Part shown: in pieces, positions 35,601-45,727 of the stretch
Layout of the letters: the number at the start of each line of letters is the position of its first letter
How positions within the stretch are numbered: the stretch's first letter is position 1
DNA from: Alentia gelatinosa
Taxonomy: Eukaryota; Annelida; Polychaeta; Phyllodocida; Polynoidae
Reading direction: 5' to 3'
Length of the DNA: 64,000 nt
NCBI GenBank assembly: GCA_950022655.1
Contig: OX465584.1
Coordinates: forward strand, 31,934,988-31,998,987
Notes under the pieces: model-generated
Database searches by the model: none
Told to the model about the DNA's origin: nothing
The model's input: only the letters and a program-made list of their open reading frames with translations
Translations under genes and position numbers: made by a program

Positions 35601-38600
35601 TACCGTACGTTCCTACACTGTAACAAATATGTATCTAATCGGAAAACGTGCGAGCTATAGATACAAAATAAACTCACATTTTCAAAGGCTATTAAATTCT
35701 CTAACCCGAATAACCACATGACATGTAACGGAAGTCGACATTGGTGCAACCCAAGTCTTATGAATTTTAACCTAACCTAGTATACCTCGTAGCTGGAGGG
35801 TTGGCTCTAAGCCAGAATTTGTTTTAAGTCCATCTTTTTTTCTCTGAAGGCTAACTTACAGCATATGAACTTTGCGACTAGTCTGGTGCTAACTTTAAAA
35901 ACCGCGGCTGTAAATCCACACGCCCGGGAGCGGTTTATGCAGCGCTGGTCGAATGAGGAAAACTGTTCATTACAAATCAAAATGTCACCCTATTTCCACG
36001 GTGTCACTCCGCCTTCTAGGGTTCTATTGCAATCACTATGGAATAGTCGTAATTAAAATGGCACCAGATATAACCACCTAAGATACTGTGAATATAACCA
36101 ACGTTGTTGGTCGTTGATATTTAAAACCATTACAGAAAGACAGTCTGTAAGCTTTAGTAATAAGCATACGTGTAAATGATACAAAATACTAGAGTCTAAT
36201 AACTCATTAATGCCTATGTGTTATGGAACTGTTACACGACACAACAGGATCGTTTAGAGTACGAACGTACCAGTAAGCTGAGTAAAGTAGGCTGAGGCAA
36301 CCCTCTCACTGTGTGCTCTACTGTTCAAATGCCAAGCGCATTGTATACCACTTCGCTATTTACAGAGAGGCGAATGGTCCTCACTGGGCACAAGGAAGTG
36401 GTTTGGAAATACGAGCATACAATCCCATAAATGTGTATTTCGCTGAAAAACGTTTGTAATCCATCGCTTCGAACTGGTCTTATGGTATGCATGTCCGACA
36501 AAACTGTATTGTATACGTTAATTTACTCAAGAACAAAATTAAAAACGTGAACTTGATTTATCAGAATTGTGAATAGAGAGAGAGAGAAATGTACATGTGC
36601 TTATACGGGAAATATCCCATAACAAGATGCAATTGTCTTTTTGTTTTCTTTAAGTAATGAATAATGATCAATTAACAAAGGAGCTTGTGTATCTTCGTGT
36701 CTGTAAAAATATACTAGGTCTCTATACTGACCTAAGAATGATATAATTATGGGTATATATTAATAATTTGCAAAATAATGAGACTGATTAGCAGCGTTCG
36801 TTTAGCAGCTTCTCTTATAATTATCGTATTTACACCGAATCGAAAACCCGAATCCCGACCCCCTTGAAGAAATCAGAGCAAATTTAAAACCGTATATTCT
36901 AGGATTGGACCTTATTTATCAGTAAATAAACGCACGTCATAATTAGAGCATACATTTTAATGCTAGATGCTACTGAACTCATGTAACTGAGACAGCAGTT
37001 CCGGTGTGGAGCAGTGAATATAGCTTTTCACATTTACATTCCATGCCCTGATTGGCGAGCATTCACTTGCTATTCAAGGCCAGGATTTGTTTACAACCTA
37101 TCTAAATAATTTACAGCTGATAGATGGTTAATGGATTCGTCTAGAGGTACAAAGGGGACGCACATTAACAGTTCAGATGAAGGATATACATAAGCAAGTT
37201 AATAATTAATACCACCAGTCATTATCGTTCAAAGGCGAGTGATTTTTAGCTAGCAACTTGAAATTTAACATCATAATATGTTCCCATCAAACAATGAAAT
37301 TGAAGTTGATCTGAGTACCTTGCTCTACCCTCCCAAAACCAAGTAAAATTGTGAATCGTTAAAAATCTAACCCTAAATATACTGCCATTTAGCAGGCCTT
37401 TACCAGCAGATACTGGAATTGAAAATTTGACACTTAAATGATACAGATACAAATATTATATGCGTACATGTTGATTTGCATCTGTGAGAGTGAGTATGGA
37501 TTAAAAGTCCGAGGCCAAACACGAAAGTCATATAGGTAGACCTACCCTATTTTGTGTTGTTTATCCTAATCTTTGATGATTCCTGATGGCTGAAGTCAAC
37601 ATCGTCGATTTGTGTATTTATACTAAATGATAATATTCCTGACTTATATTATTTACAGGTCAGTTCTCTCGATCTAGTAGTGAGATGTGACTGTACTCTA
37701 CATAGTGCATGGTCATTGGTTGAATGGGGTCAAGGAAACAATGACAGACCACTAGACTGTAACTTCTAGTGTAAGGAATCAGGCATGGCCATACAGCTGG
37801 GACTAGTGTCAATCTGACACCAAAGCGTGACCTATATAACGTGGATTGCACTCCCGTGGTGCAGTGACACGGTGCTGACCTTATGGCGCTCAGATGGACC
37901 GGTACTGCTGGCGATTGCCACTACCCGTGAAACCACTGTGCCCGCACATTTCTTGTTGTTGTGGGGACTGTCATTATATTGACACCGACACAGTTTTCAA
38001 TAACCGGCGTCTATATAGTCATGGTTCAATTTTGGTAATTTCCCAGAGGTTCAAGGGTGAAGTGACCATAAATTCCCTCCCGATCGGAGGTGTTCCGGTG
38101 ACGATTTCCCTTTCTTCGTCCCCGTCTCACTCAGTCAGTGTCTGTCAACTTGCATGTGCAGCAAGCCACCGATGAGTTGACTGGAATGTGCACTGGCTAA
38201 ACGGCAACAGCCTCCCCAGCGGCCATATTTTGACCGGAAATGATATATTTCTCCCCAATATAGCTCTTTAAGGGTTTCCGAACTATAAATCTAATGACAA
38301 TGCTAGACTTCCTTGTCGATATGTCATCGGAATCATCGTGTAAAGTTCACAGAACCAGCGTAATTTTTCGCGTACAGAAGCGACCTTGACCTTGTCAAAA
38401 GTTGGCAGCTAAACTACAGTTACGATTGACAAAAACATTTTCTGACCCTTTGTCCACGCTATGTAGAGCGACCTATGACTTATGACCCCTCAAAATCAAT
38501 CACGAAGGATGCATATAATGATTGTAGCAAATGAGATCGCTATAATATCTCGAAAAGAGCCTTAAAAACCGACGCAAAAAGCAGTCGTAATTTCTTGGTT

Positions 38601-39726
38601 GGAACCAAATAACCCATAGACAAGCAGTGAGCGATAATACAGAGATTTCACCGCTTCGCTGTGAACTAGAAACGGCTGTATCTCCGTTATGGATCTTCTA
38701 GCCCACAAAAATGGTAGTACACATGGAAAATACATTACCTCAGATTCCTGAACATCGAATATCCAGCGTACACTATCCAAAATAATTCGAGGGAAGGCGA
38801 CTTGAGTCGCCTGCTCTGATATTCAGCGCGCTGCAAGCTTAATCCAATTACTAACTGCCCCGACCTCTCTCGGGCAGTCATGACACTAAAGTTTGGCCTG
38901 ATTTCGAGCATGCGCTACTCTCCAAGCTGAGGCCATGAGGAGGCATCAGCATAGCGGAGCATGTGCTGGGAGAGGGCATGCGCGCACTGAATGTAAACAT
39001 TGGACGGCTATGCCAATGGTGGTGGGCGGTTGATCCCACGTACCCCAGACTTGCTTCAGTTGCTTGGTCTCATAGTAGGTCACTTCTTGAGTGGGTGGCA
39101 TTGTCCGTAGTGTGGATCTACCTCCCCTAGGAAATGATCGGCTAGAGTCAATGGGACTTCAGACCCTCAAGGACTGAATGCCTAATATCACATGGCCTAT
39201 TAAACTTCAATTAAAGCCGAATGAATTCGCGGTGACATATTTACCATCAAATGTAGATTTGTCCAACTTAAATCTATAGGTCCCTAAATAGTAAAGGAAA
39301 CTAAACATGATGAAAAGGGCGATATACAACACATGAAAGATTACTTGAATTGAAAACTACCGGTATTTAGATAACAAATGAGTAGAATATAACATTTTTC
39401 GATTTTGACCTATTGTAATACTAATAGGCAAGTAGGCGTATTTACAGTTGATTGATTTACATGAATATGGTGAAACTATAGATATGGTAAATTTATGTTT
39501 TCTTCATTTCTCCTAAAAACAAGAATGGAGACACATGATTTTTTAAATTTGAATAAATAGTACTCTATATCTCTTATGCTCCGCGAAAAATTGAAGAAAA
39601 TGTCATAGGTTTTACCTTTTTAAAACCAACCTTTTAGAATGCATATAGAGTCTATATGTTAGAAATATACGTAGTATATCCTATAAAGGCTTCGAGGCGC
39701 CACTAGCGTCAACGACTGTAACTTGA
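32681..39726. other. long AT-rich spacer without convincing genes
   Basis: About 7 kb with only short open frames. A 63-codon plus frame at 35,865 follows an acceptor-like TTTTTTTCTCTGAAGGCTAACTTACAG context but shows no domain. Near 38,905-38,980 two NRF1-like GCATGCGC words occur about 70 bp apart in a GC-richer patch. Otherwise nothing was recognised. Confidence 0.4.
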
Positions 39727-39955
39727 TTACCCACCTGATACAGAGTCTCCATACTAAGCCTATGGAGATTACAGATCGCTACTGAGTAGGATACGGACCT
39801 GCGTACCCTCCTAGGAGGATACGTATTTTTGAGATGAAAGTAGTCCCATTGGGATGAAAATAGTCCCAAACATGATTTCTTAACTATGTTGAAAAGTTTT
39901 CTAACGATCATATTTATTGCTTAAATCTAAAAATAAGTGAGTAATAAATACAACA

Positions 39956-40096
39956 TTACCATGATTTCGATCTCTGTGGCCGTATTCTCCTTGTAGTTGA
40001 CGCTACGCAATACTCCTCGCTATCGCTCGGAGTATTACTACGCGTCAACTACGCGGAGAATACGGCCACTCAGATCGAAATCATGGTAATATTGTG
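39956..40096. repeat. long hairpin in repeat unit 1
   Basis: ACCATGATTTCGATCT...GGCCGTATTCTCC...GTTGACGC is answered by GCGTCAACTACGCGGAGAAT...GGCCACTCAGATCGAAATCATGGT. The arms are about 60 bp with few mismatches, around a short GCTATCGC loop. Confidence 0.85.
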
Positions 40097-40311
40097 AATT
40101 TATTACCCACCTGATACGGAGTCTCCATACTAAGCCTATGGAGATTACAGATCGCTACTGAGGAGGATACGGAGCTCCGTACCCTCCTAGGAGGATACGG
40201 ATTTTTGAGATGAAAGTAGTCCCAAACATAACTTCTTAATTACGTTGAAAATTTTTTTAACGATCATATTTATTGCTTAAATCTAAAAATAAGTGAGTAA
40301 TAAATACAACA

Positions 40312-40427
40312 TTACCATAATTTCGATCTGTGTGGCTGTATTCTCCTTGTAGTTGACGCTACGCAATACTACGCGTCAACTACACGGAGAATACGGCCAC
40401 TCAGATTGAAATCATGGTAATATTGTG
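40312..40427. repeat. long hairpin in repeat unit 2
   Basis: The same palindrome as in unit 1 but with the apical arm shortened, so GACGCTACGCAATACTACGC joins directly to the returning strand. Confidence 0.85.
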
Positions 40428-40494
40428 TATATATCCTAAGATCCATACCTACACAAGCGTTACACTTACAGGCGCCAGTTTCATTCGAGATTTT

Positions 40495-40498
<4 letters not shown>

Positions 40499-40546
<48 letters not shown>

Positions 40547-40562
40547 ATACATATATATATAT
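40499..40562. repeat. (TA)n microsatellite
   Basis: A long TA run with one CATACA interruption. It ends ATATATTGTAAC, the same junction word found after the TA run ending near 42,368. Confidence 0.9.
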
Positions 40563-40911
40563 TGTAACAGAAAGACAAACCACGAGAACCAGCGAATAGA
40601 GTTGATGACAAGGCTTTATTGCAATAAACAAATGCTGCACAGGCTTTTCACATCCTAAGGTATATCTGTTCTATCTACTTGCTAACTAGACTATCGATAG
40701 GCTGCCGGCACGGCGGCAGGGGGTGTGGCTAAACTAGGCTGGAAGTGAAGGCTTCGAGCTCCTGTGCGTAAGTGTTCTCTCTCCATCTGAGCGACTGCTT
40801 TTATAGGCTCTCAGTGACGTCACGGCGTCCCTTCGTCTTGTCGACGCTCCTTTCTGCAGTTCAGAGCGCTCGCCGCTGCCGGCGGGTCCTCGTCCGCCTA
40901 CAGCGTATCCT

Positions 40912-41148
40912 GATCCACCAGCGGCGGGTCCCGTCCACCGGCGGCGGGTCCCGTCCACCGGCGGCGGGTTCCCTCCACCGGCGGTGGGTCCCGTCCACCG
41001 GCGGTGGGTCCCGTCCACCGGCGGTGGGTCCCGACCCCTATAGGTGGGTCCTGTCCACCAGCGGTGGGTCTCCTCCACCGGCGGTGGGTCCCGACCCCCT
41101 GCGGCAGTTTCCTCCACCGCCAGTGGGTCCTTCCACCGGTGGTGGGAA
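40912..41148 (+). repeat. 20-bp GC-rich minisatellite
   Basis: About twelve units of TCCACCGGCGGTGGGTCCCG with a 20-bp period. Each unit has an internal near-palindrome (CCACCGGCGGTGG). Three central units are identical and the outer ones are diverged. Twenty is not a multiple of three, so the long open frames across it in several frames on both strands are a product of stop-free composition and not protein repeats. Confidence 0.9.
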
Positions 41149-41297
41149 TCATCCATCCTTCACTTCACACGAGTCTGCAGATCCCGTCCTACCAACACCG
41201 GGGTACGAGTCCACCGGGAGGGGATGTACGATGACTTTCACTTACCGGCCTGCCTGCTACACTATATATATATATGTGTCTATATATATAAATATAT

Positions 41298-42041
41298 GGT
41301 CGATATTCAGAATTTGACAGCACTTCAGACCTAGAGGGTAAAAAAAAATGGCTAATGGCTAATGGTTTGGACTTATATTGGGTTCAGTATGCCATACTGA
41401 AGTAATAGTCTCTTTTATATTTCTGCCTCCGTGTACATAGTTATATCAATTAAGAACTCTTTCTTCAACTTTTGTAATATCAAAATAATGATCTTTTTTT
41501 TGTTTGTTTTGCAAAAAGAACGTGTTCACTTAGAGAAAGAAGGTGAAAAAGATTTCTTGACTAATATAATGAAAATATGGTTTGCTAAACATATGAATGA
41601 TATCTTTTGCCAGAGTTGGTCATTTCTTTATGAATACTGCATTTTTTTAAAATATAAACATAAGTATATGAACATGTTCCCTACCAATCTGGTAAATTTA
41701 AAGGATCAGGTACCATTCAGCTGGGAGCTAAAAATAGGAAGAAGGGTGTACACGGGGGTAGAATATGTACACGGAGGCTGAAACGAAATCTTTTAACTTT
41801 CTCTGTGCCCTTCATATAAATATATGAATCATATAATAAAATGAAAATTTTTATGAAAAAAAATGGCATTTTTACATGGTTTTGGGGCCATAATAGCCCA
41901 GATATTGCTAACAGATAGGTAAAAGTATGTATGGCAGGGCGCATGCAATGGTCATAATAATTCATAGATATATTCATTATTATTAGACATATAACACTGG
42001 ACATTTCTAAAACTGAAGTGCTGTCAAATTCTGAATATCGA

Positions 42042-42043
<2 letters not shown>
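41298..42043 (+). mobile_element. 746-bp DNA transposon with identical 31-bp TIRs, inside a TA microsatellite
   Basis: The left terminus begins GGTCGATATTCAGAATTTGA, and the right terminus is its exact reverse complement over 31 bp, ending TTCTGAATATCGACC. Both outer sides are TA repeats, so the target-site duplication cannot be read. Interior: AT-rich, with one plus-strand frame of 116 codons (41,431-41,781). The portion after residue 28 (QKERVHLEKEGEKDF...) is charged and protein-like but unrecognised. Perfect TIR identity suggests a recent insertion. The superfamily is unknown. Confidence 0.7.
41431..41781 (+). CDS. 116-codon open frame inside the 746-bp TIR element, function unknown
   Basis: It starts with ATG and has a hydrophobic stretch at about residues 15-28 (FCNIKIMIFFLFVL). 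A charged segment with KERVHLEKEGEKD follows, then an aromatic-rich part with FCQSWSFLYEYC and a C-terminal WELKIGRRVY. It lies wholly within a small element with perfect terminal repeats, so if real it would be an element-encoded protein or a fragment of one. It is far too short for a transposase and no DDE/D motif can be assigned. A pyrimidine-rich tract and AAAAAG before KERVHL could be a fossil splice acceptor. Chance is a fair alternative in AT-rich DNA. Confidence 0.22.
   Translation: MYIVISIKNSFFNFCNIKIMIFFLFVLQKERVHLEKEGEKDFLTNIMKIWFAKHMNDIFCQSWSFLYEYCIFLKYKHKYMNMFPTNLVNLKDQVPFSWELKIGRRVYTGVEYVHGG

Positions 42044-42111
<68 letters not shown>
42044..42111. repeat. (TA)n microsatellite
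   Basis: An uninterrupted TA run starts at the right end of the 746-bp element. Beyond it, GTGGCTGGCAGGCAGC is the approximate reverse complement of GCCTGCCTGCTACAC before the left TA run at 41,262, an outer inverted repeat. Confidence 0.9.
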
Positions 42112-42113
<2 letters not shown>

Positions 42114-42220
42114 GCTGGCAGGCAGCGTAAGGTAAGGCAGAACAGCTTAGGACAACAAACTAACCTGGTGGGAGACAGACCGACGATGGATGGGAAAGGA
42201 ACCACTGCCGGACCCACTGC

Positions 42221-42265
42221 TTAACCCTGCTTAACCTTGCCTAGCCTTGCCTAGCCCTGCCTAGA
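42221..42265 (+). repeat. 10-bp tandem repeat
   Basis: Four and a half units of CTTAACCCTG / CCTAGCCTTG variants. Confidence 0.85.
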
Positions 42266-42298
42266 GTTTTGTTGAGTAATTAGAGTCATGATAAACAC

Positions 42299-42300
<2 letters not shown>

Positions 42301-42368
<68 letters not shown>
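42301..42368. repeat. (TA)n microsatellite
   Basis: An uninterrupted TA run ending ATATTGTAAC. Confidence 0.9.
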
Positions 42369-42371
<3 letters not shown>

Positions 42372-42811
42372 AACCTACATCCATACACTAAGTGAAAACT
42401 AAGCGAAAAGACTCAGATGTACGGGATGTATTCAGTTTGGGATATATCCAGTCTGACCTTACAAAGCAGTGCATGTTAACAGACAAATAAGACGTAGAGA
42501 CCGGATGAAAGATATGCATCTATCTTCCATAATAACACCAATTTGATATTCTTGTTACTTGACTCCTCATGCGCATGATAATGACCATTTTGGGCCACCG
42601 TTGGTACAACTGACGAATGAGAGAAAACGCAATGTAAAAACAAACAAAAAATACTCATATAGAACCACTTGACTATGCCGTACAAGCTACACTACAAGAT
42701 AAAAAATTTGGTTAACTGGCTCATTTGCACATTCACACAAATTAAATACAGTTCAAATGCCACACTGCCGCATCTCTGAACCGACAGCACCAGAAGCGAC
42801 AGCATGATCAG

Positions 42812-42958
42812 GCGCCTACCCGCATCACTTTAGCTCACAGATGTCGCCACGATGCAGACCCGGGAATGGGACGCTAGACTGGTCCTCGGCTTCGGCAGTT
42901 TTCAGTGAGGTCCCTTCTCCTCGAGTACGACGTGACGAGTCTCAAATGAGAAGGCAAG
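42812..42958 (+). CDS. candidate internal exon of an unidentified gene
   Basis: A GC-rich block in AT-rich DNA is open in one plus frame and ends at a donor (AGGCAAG followed by GTAATT). Two acceptors are possible: GATCAG before 42,812, or CTCACAG before 42,841. With the first, the exon is 147 bp with phases 1 and 1. The translation includes PRCRPGNGTLDW, VFSEVPSPRVRR and DESQMRRQ. An in-frame TGA lies just upstream (about 42,804), which limits the exon. No domain is recognised. Its phase does not fit directly onto the exon at 30,150-30,275, so a further exon would be needed if they belong together. Confidence 0.35.
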
Positions 42959-43074
42959 GTAATTCAACATTCATGACATATTTGACCGCCTTTTGAACAT
43001 CTTTACACATTTGACAATGTTATATAGAATACCTACATTTAACTGATTAGTGAATTCTGGCAGGGGTCGTCAGA

Positions 43075-43550
43075 TATGTTGGCAAGTATAGGTTAGTGTG
43101 TTGGCAGCGTGGTAGTTAAGTTAATGGGTAAGTAGGGTGGCAATTGGGCAGGTTGGTGGGGAGGTAGGTTGGTGGGTATACAGATAATTGGGTGGACAGG
43201 CTTTTGGGAGGGTAGGTTTATAAGTGGGCAAGAAGATGGGCTGTCAGTTTGGTGGGTAAGCAGATTGGTAGGCAGGTTGATCTATGGGTAATTTGCTTGG
43301 TCGATATATCAGTTGGTATGCAGGATGGTGGATGAGCAGTTTGACGGGTTGGCAGTTTGTTGTATAGGAAGGTGAGTCTGCTGGTAAGGTGGACAAGGTT
43401 GATAGGTTGACAAATTTGTGGGTAGGCAGGTTGCTGGGTAGGCAGGAAGGTAGGTCAGTACTTTTGCGGTTGAATAAGATGGTTGTCAGGCAGCTTGGTC
43501 AGGTGGAAAGTTGGTGTTTGGGCAAGTTTGAAGGAAGGTAGGTCAGGGTT
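43075..43550 (+). repeat. degenerate GGTNGGT-type repeat
   Basis: About 475 bp of G/T-rich sequence composed of diverged GGTAGGTTGGTGGG and GGCAGGTTG words without a fixed period, consistent with an old simple repeat. Confidence 0.75.
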
Positions 43551-43797
43551 TGGTTTATTGGTTTGATTATTTCAAAAGACATGTAGATAGTCAAAATATA
43601 TGATCAATACTGATCTCTCTTTTCTTGTAGGAACCAAGGAAAAAAATACTTATTTCTGTAATCATAATCTACACTTGTTGAACTTATATAACATATGTGA
43701 AGATCTTAAGAAGATATTTATCAAAATTGAAAAAAAAGAACAAACAAATTAACTTGTGGACTTATCATAACTCACAAACTACATTAAATTCTAAAAA

Positions 43798-44160
43798 TTA
43801 TCCTTTAATATTAATTACCTTAGAAAATGAACCCCCCAGAGAGACATCCCAAAATTGATGGTATTTTGGTTTTGGCGGTTTCCTCAAAAAGACTGTTCTT
43901 ATAGCTATTTTAACCCAAAAAGAGCTCCCAATGGTCAAACCGTTGTTCAACGTTGTTAACAAAAAAGAGAGTGCACAGCGTGCTGTGTTTTTGGATCCAT
44001 AAGCAAACCCTTCATCTGAAATTTGTTCTATAAAATGACAAACTTGAAAAAATTCTGGGTTCAGTTTGTTAACATTTAGTTCTTTACAAAATTGTTCCCA
44101 CTTTTGAAGATAGGTATTGTAGGACTTTTGGTTGCCATGAATCCATAAGGAAAGTTCCAT
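43798..44160 (-). pseudogene. tyrosine recombinase, N-terminal core-binding part (DIRS-like), truncated
   Basis: A 120-codon minus-strand frame beginning MELSLWIHGNQKSYNTYL. The pattern S..TY...W..FC, then a middle FIEQISDEGFAYGSKNTARC, then KPPKPKYHQFWDVS, matches the SAM-like core-binding region found in DIRS tyrosine recombinases, where a P.PKY...WDV segment precedes the catalytic domain. The catalytic half with the R-H-R-Y residues would follow but is missing, so the protein would be inactive. Just upstream, after a frameshift, a DLFAS-type motif (about 44,190) typical of the RNase H to recombinase linker in DIRS proteins can be read. Confidence 0.75.
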
Positions 44161-44199
44161 TTCCTTATTACAATTTCACACTTTGTGTTTCGGAAAGAG

Positions 44200-44665
44200 G
44201 CAAAGAGATCAATGTCCGGTTTTCCTACCCATTTTTTTTATTTTTCCGAAAAAGTTTTTGGACAATTCATATTCCAGATTGTCTTTGAACTCTCTGTAAG
44301 CTATATCTGCTAAGGCATTTAACACGCCCGGAAGATGGGATATTAAAATTCAATTTTTTGTTCTTTCTGCCCATGCCCAAATGTTTTTGGTAACGGTATC
44401 ACAGGACAATGATCTAACTCTGCCCTGTTTTTTCACATAAGTCATAGCTGTAGTGTTATCGGTTAAAATATGTATTGACCTATTCTCTTCTCTGCAGAAA
44501 CTTTTCAGGGCCAACCCAATTGCTTTGAGTTCCAAAACATTGATGTGTTAGATTTTGTGGGTTTTCCATCATCCTCCAATGGAAACCCCATTAAAATGTG
44601 CTCCCCATCCGTCTAGACTTGGATCGGTGGAAATTTCCATGTTCGGTGTAAGTGAGCGAATTTTG
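44200..44665 (-). pseudogene. DIRS-type RNase H domain, frameshifted
   Basis: The segment reads TDPSLDGWGAHFNG (first catalytic Asp, about 44,610-44,640), then, after a stop/frameshift, NVLELKAIGLAL (Glu), then ILTDNTTAMTYVKKQG (second Asp, about 44,440-44,470), then KNIWAWAERTKN. A downstream HLPGVLNALAD stretch follows in another frame. These are the conserved D-E-D spacing and the HLPG..N..AD motif of DIRS/Ty3-type RNase H. At least two frame breaks separate the motifs. It would have removed RNA from RNA-DNA hybrids during element copying. The copy is non-functional. Confidence 0.8.
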
Positions 44666-45500
44666 CATTTAGAATTTTGAATATTCGTTACCCACCAATG
44701 TATATCTTCTAAACCTTGCATTTTCATCATTTTGTCAAAATGTTTGGAATTTTGGACCAGGGCTTCGTTTTTGTCCCTTTCAAGGGATTTAACACGGGCT
44801 AAGCGATAATCCACTGCCGGGGAGTATGAAATCATTAACCCAACCATTTTTGTACAATCTCTAATTGTCAGATTTTCTTGAGAAAAAAATGTAATCCGCA
44901 CAATTTTTGAACTTTCTAATTTTCTCTGTACCTAATGTTAGTATTAACTCTTCTGAATTTATGGTAAACCCTAGGAAGTGTATTTCCTTTTTTGGTGTGC
45001 AAACTGATTTCTGTGGATGTACAACAAAATCTATAATAAATCCATTGTTTCTGTGAGAATTGTTACACTTTTCCATTGAGTTCGCTATGTCGTCAATATA
45101 CCCGAAACAATTCCCTCCCTGTTTTCTGACATGGGTAAAGACAGGGATTTAGCAATTTGGTGAAAATGCGAGGGGCACAAGCGAGTCCGCTTGGTAAAAC
45201 AGTGAATTAAAACAATTTGTTTTTCCAACATAATCTGAAGGATTTTCTCTCAGACTTCTTGATGCTTATTGAGTAATAAGCATCTATTAAGTCAATAGAA
45301 GCCATAAAATCATCTTGTTCTACCAGATTGATTGCAGTGTTAAAAGTAGACATCTTGAAATGGATGTACTCAATGTATTTGTTCAGTTGAGTTAAGTCTA
45401 GAATTATTTTAACTTTATTATCGGGTTTATGCCTGGTAAAGATGCTAGAAATCCAATCCCCGTGTGAATGATTTGTTCTCTCAATAAACCCTTTTGATAA
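44666..45500 (-). pseudogene. DIRS-like reverse transcriptase, C-terminal main part
   Basis: The fragment enters at SKGFIERTNHSHGDWISSIF, followed by KVKIILDLTQLNKYIE and FMASIDLIDAYYSISI (RT motif A with its catalytic Asp). The YIDD catalytic motif C is intact at 45,089-45,100, followed by VHPQKSVCTPKKEIHFLGF (motifs D and E). Frame breaks occur between about 45,207 and 45,190 and near 44,880. The start of the RT is displaced beyond the inserted element to 47,584 and above. RT copies the element RNA to DNA. Motif A and motif C are both still readable. Confidence 0.85.
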
Positions 45501-45727
45501 GGCCACTTAAAAAAACAAACTTGTTTCTCATCACCGCGCGCGTCAGCAAAAACGTTTTTAGAAGATTTTTTTTTTTTTTTTTTTTCATAGATGAGATGAA
45601 ACATTGATAGAAATAATGAAAAATATGAGTATTTGGTATCAAATTAAAGCTCCTGATGTAAGGAATGCAATCAATGTGGTTATATGGTTGGCAAAAGTGA
45701 TGCATCAAGTGTTGTCATGTAACCAAT

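Larger units (their letters stand above)
39727..40427. repeat. 376-bp tandem duplication, each unit ending in a strong hairpin
   Basis: The unit starting TTACCCACCTGATAC (39,727) recurs at 40,103, a period of 376 bp. Both copies contain CTCCATACTAAGCCTATGGAG, ACCCTCCTAGGAGGATACG, GAAAGTAGTCCC, GATCATATTTATTGCTTAAA and a terminal palindrome. The second copy is shorter, lacking part of the GTCCCATTGGGATGAAAATA stretch and part of the hairpin loop. The AAGCCTATGGA core is shared with the hairpin MITEs at 14.8, 19.1 and 32.4 kb, so this is probably a tandem pair of a related element. Confidence 0.85.

Noticed and set aside
35865..36056. 63-codon plus frame after an acceptor-like pyrimidine tract
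   Set aside because: There is no donor and no domain, and AT-rich DNA gives many frames of this size. Kept only as a remark in the spacer entry.
40734..41317. 140-codon minus and 181-codon plus frames with GG and PP repeats
   Set aside because: They cross the 20-bp minisatellite, which is stop-free in every frame. Twenty bp changes frame from unit to unit.
41717..42217. 166-codon minus frame with long Ile-Tyr repeat
   Set aside because: It is read through a TA microsatellite and the right end of a transposon, so it is an artefact of repeat translation.
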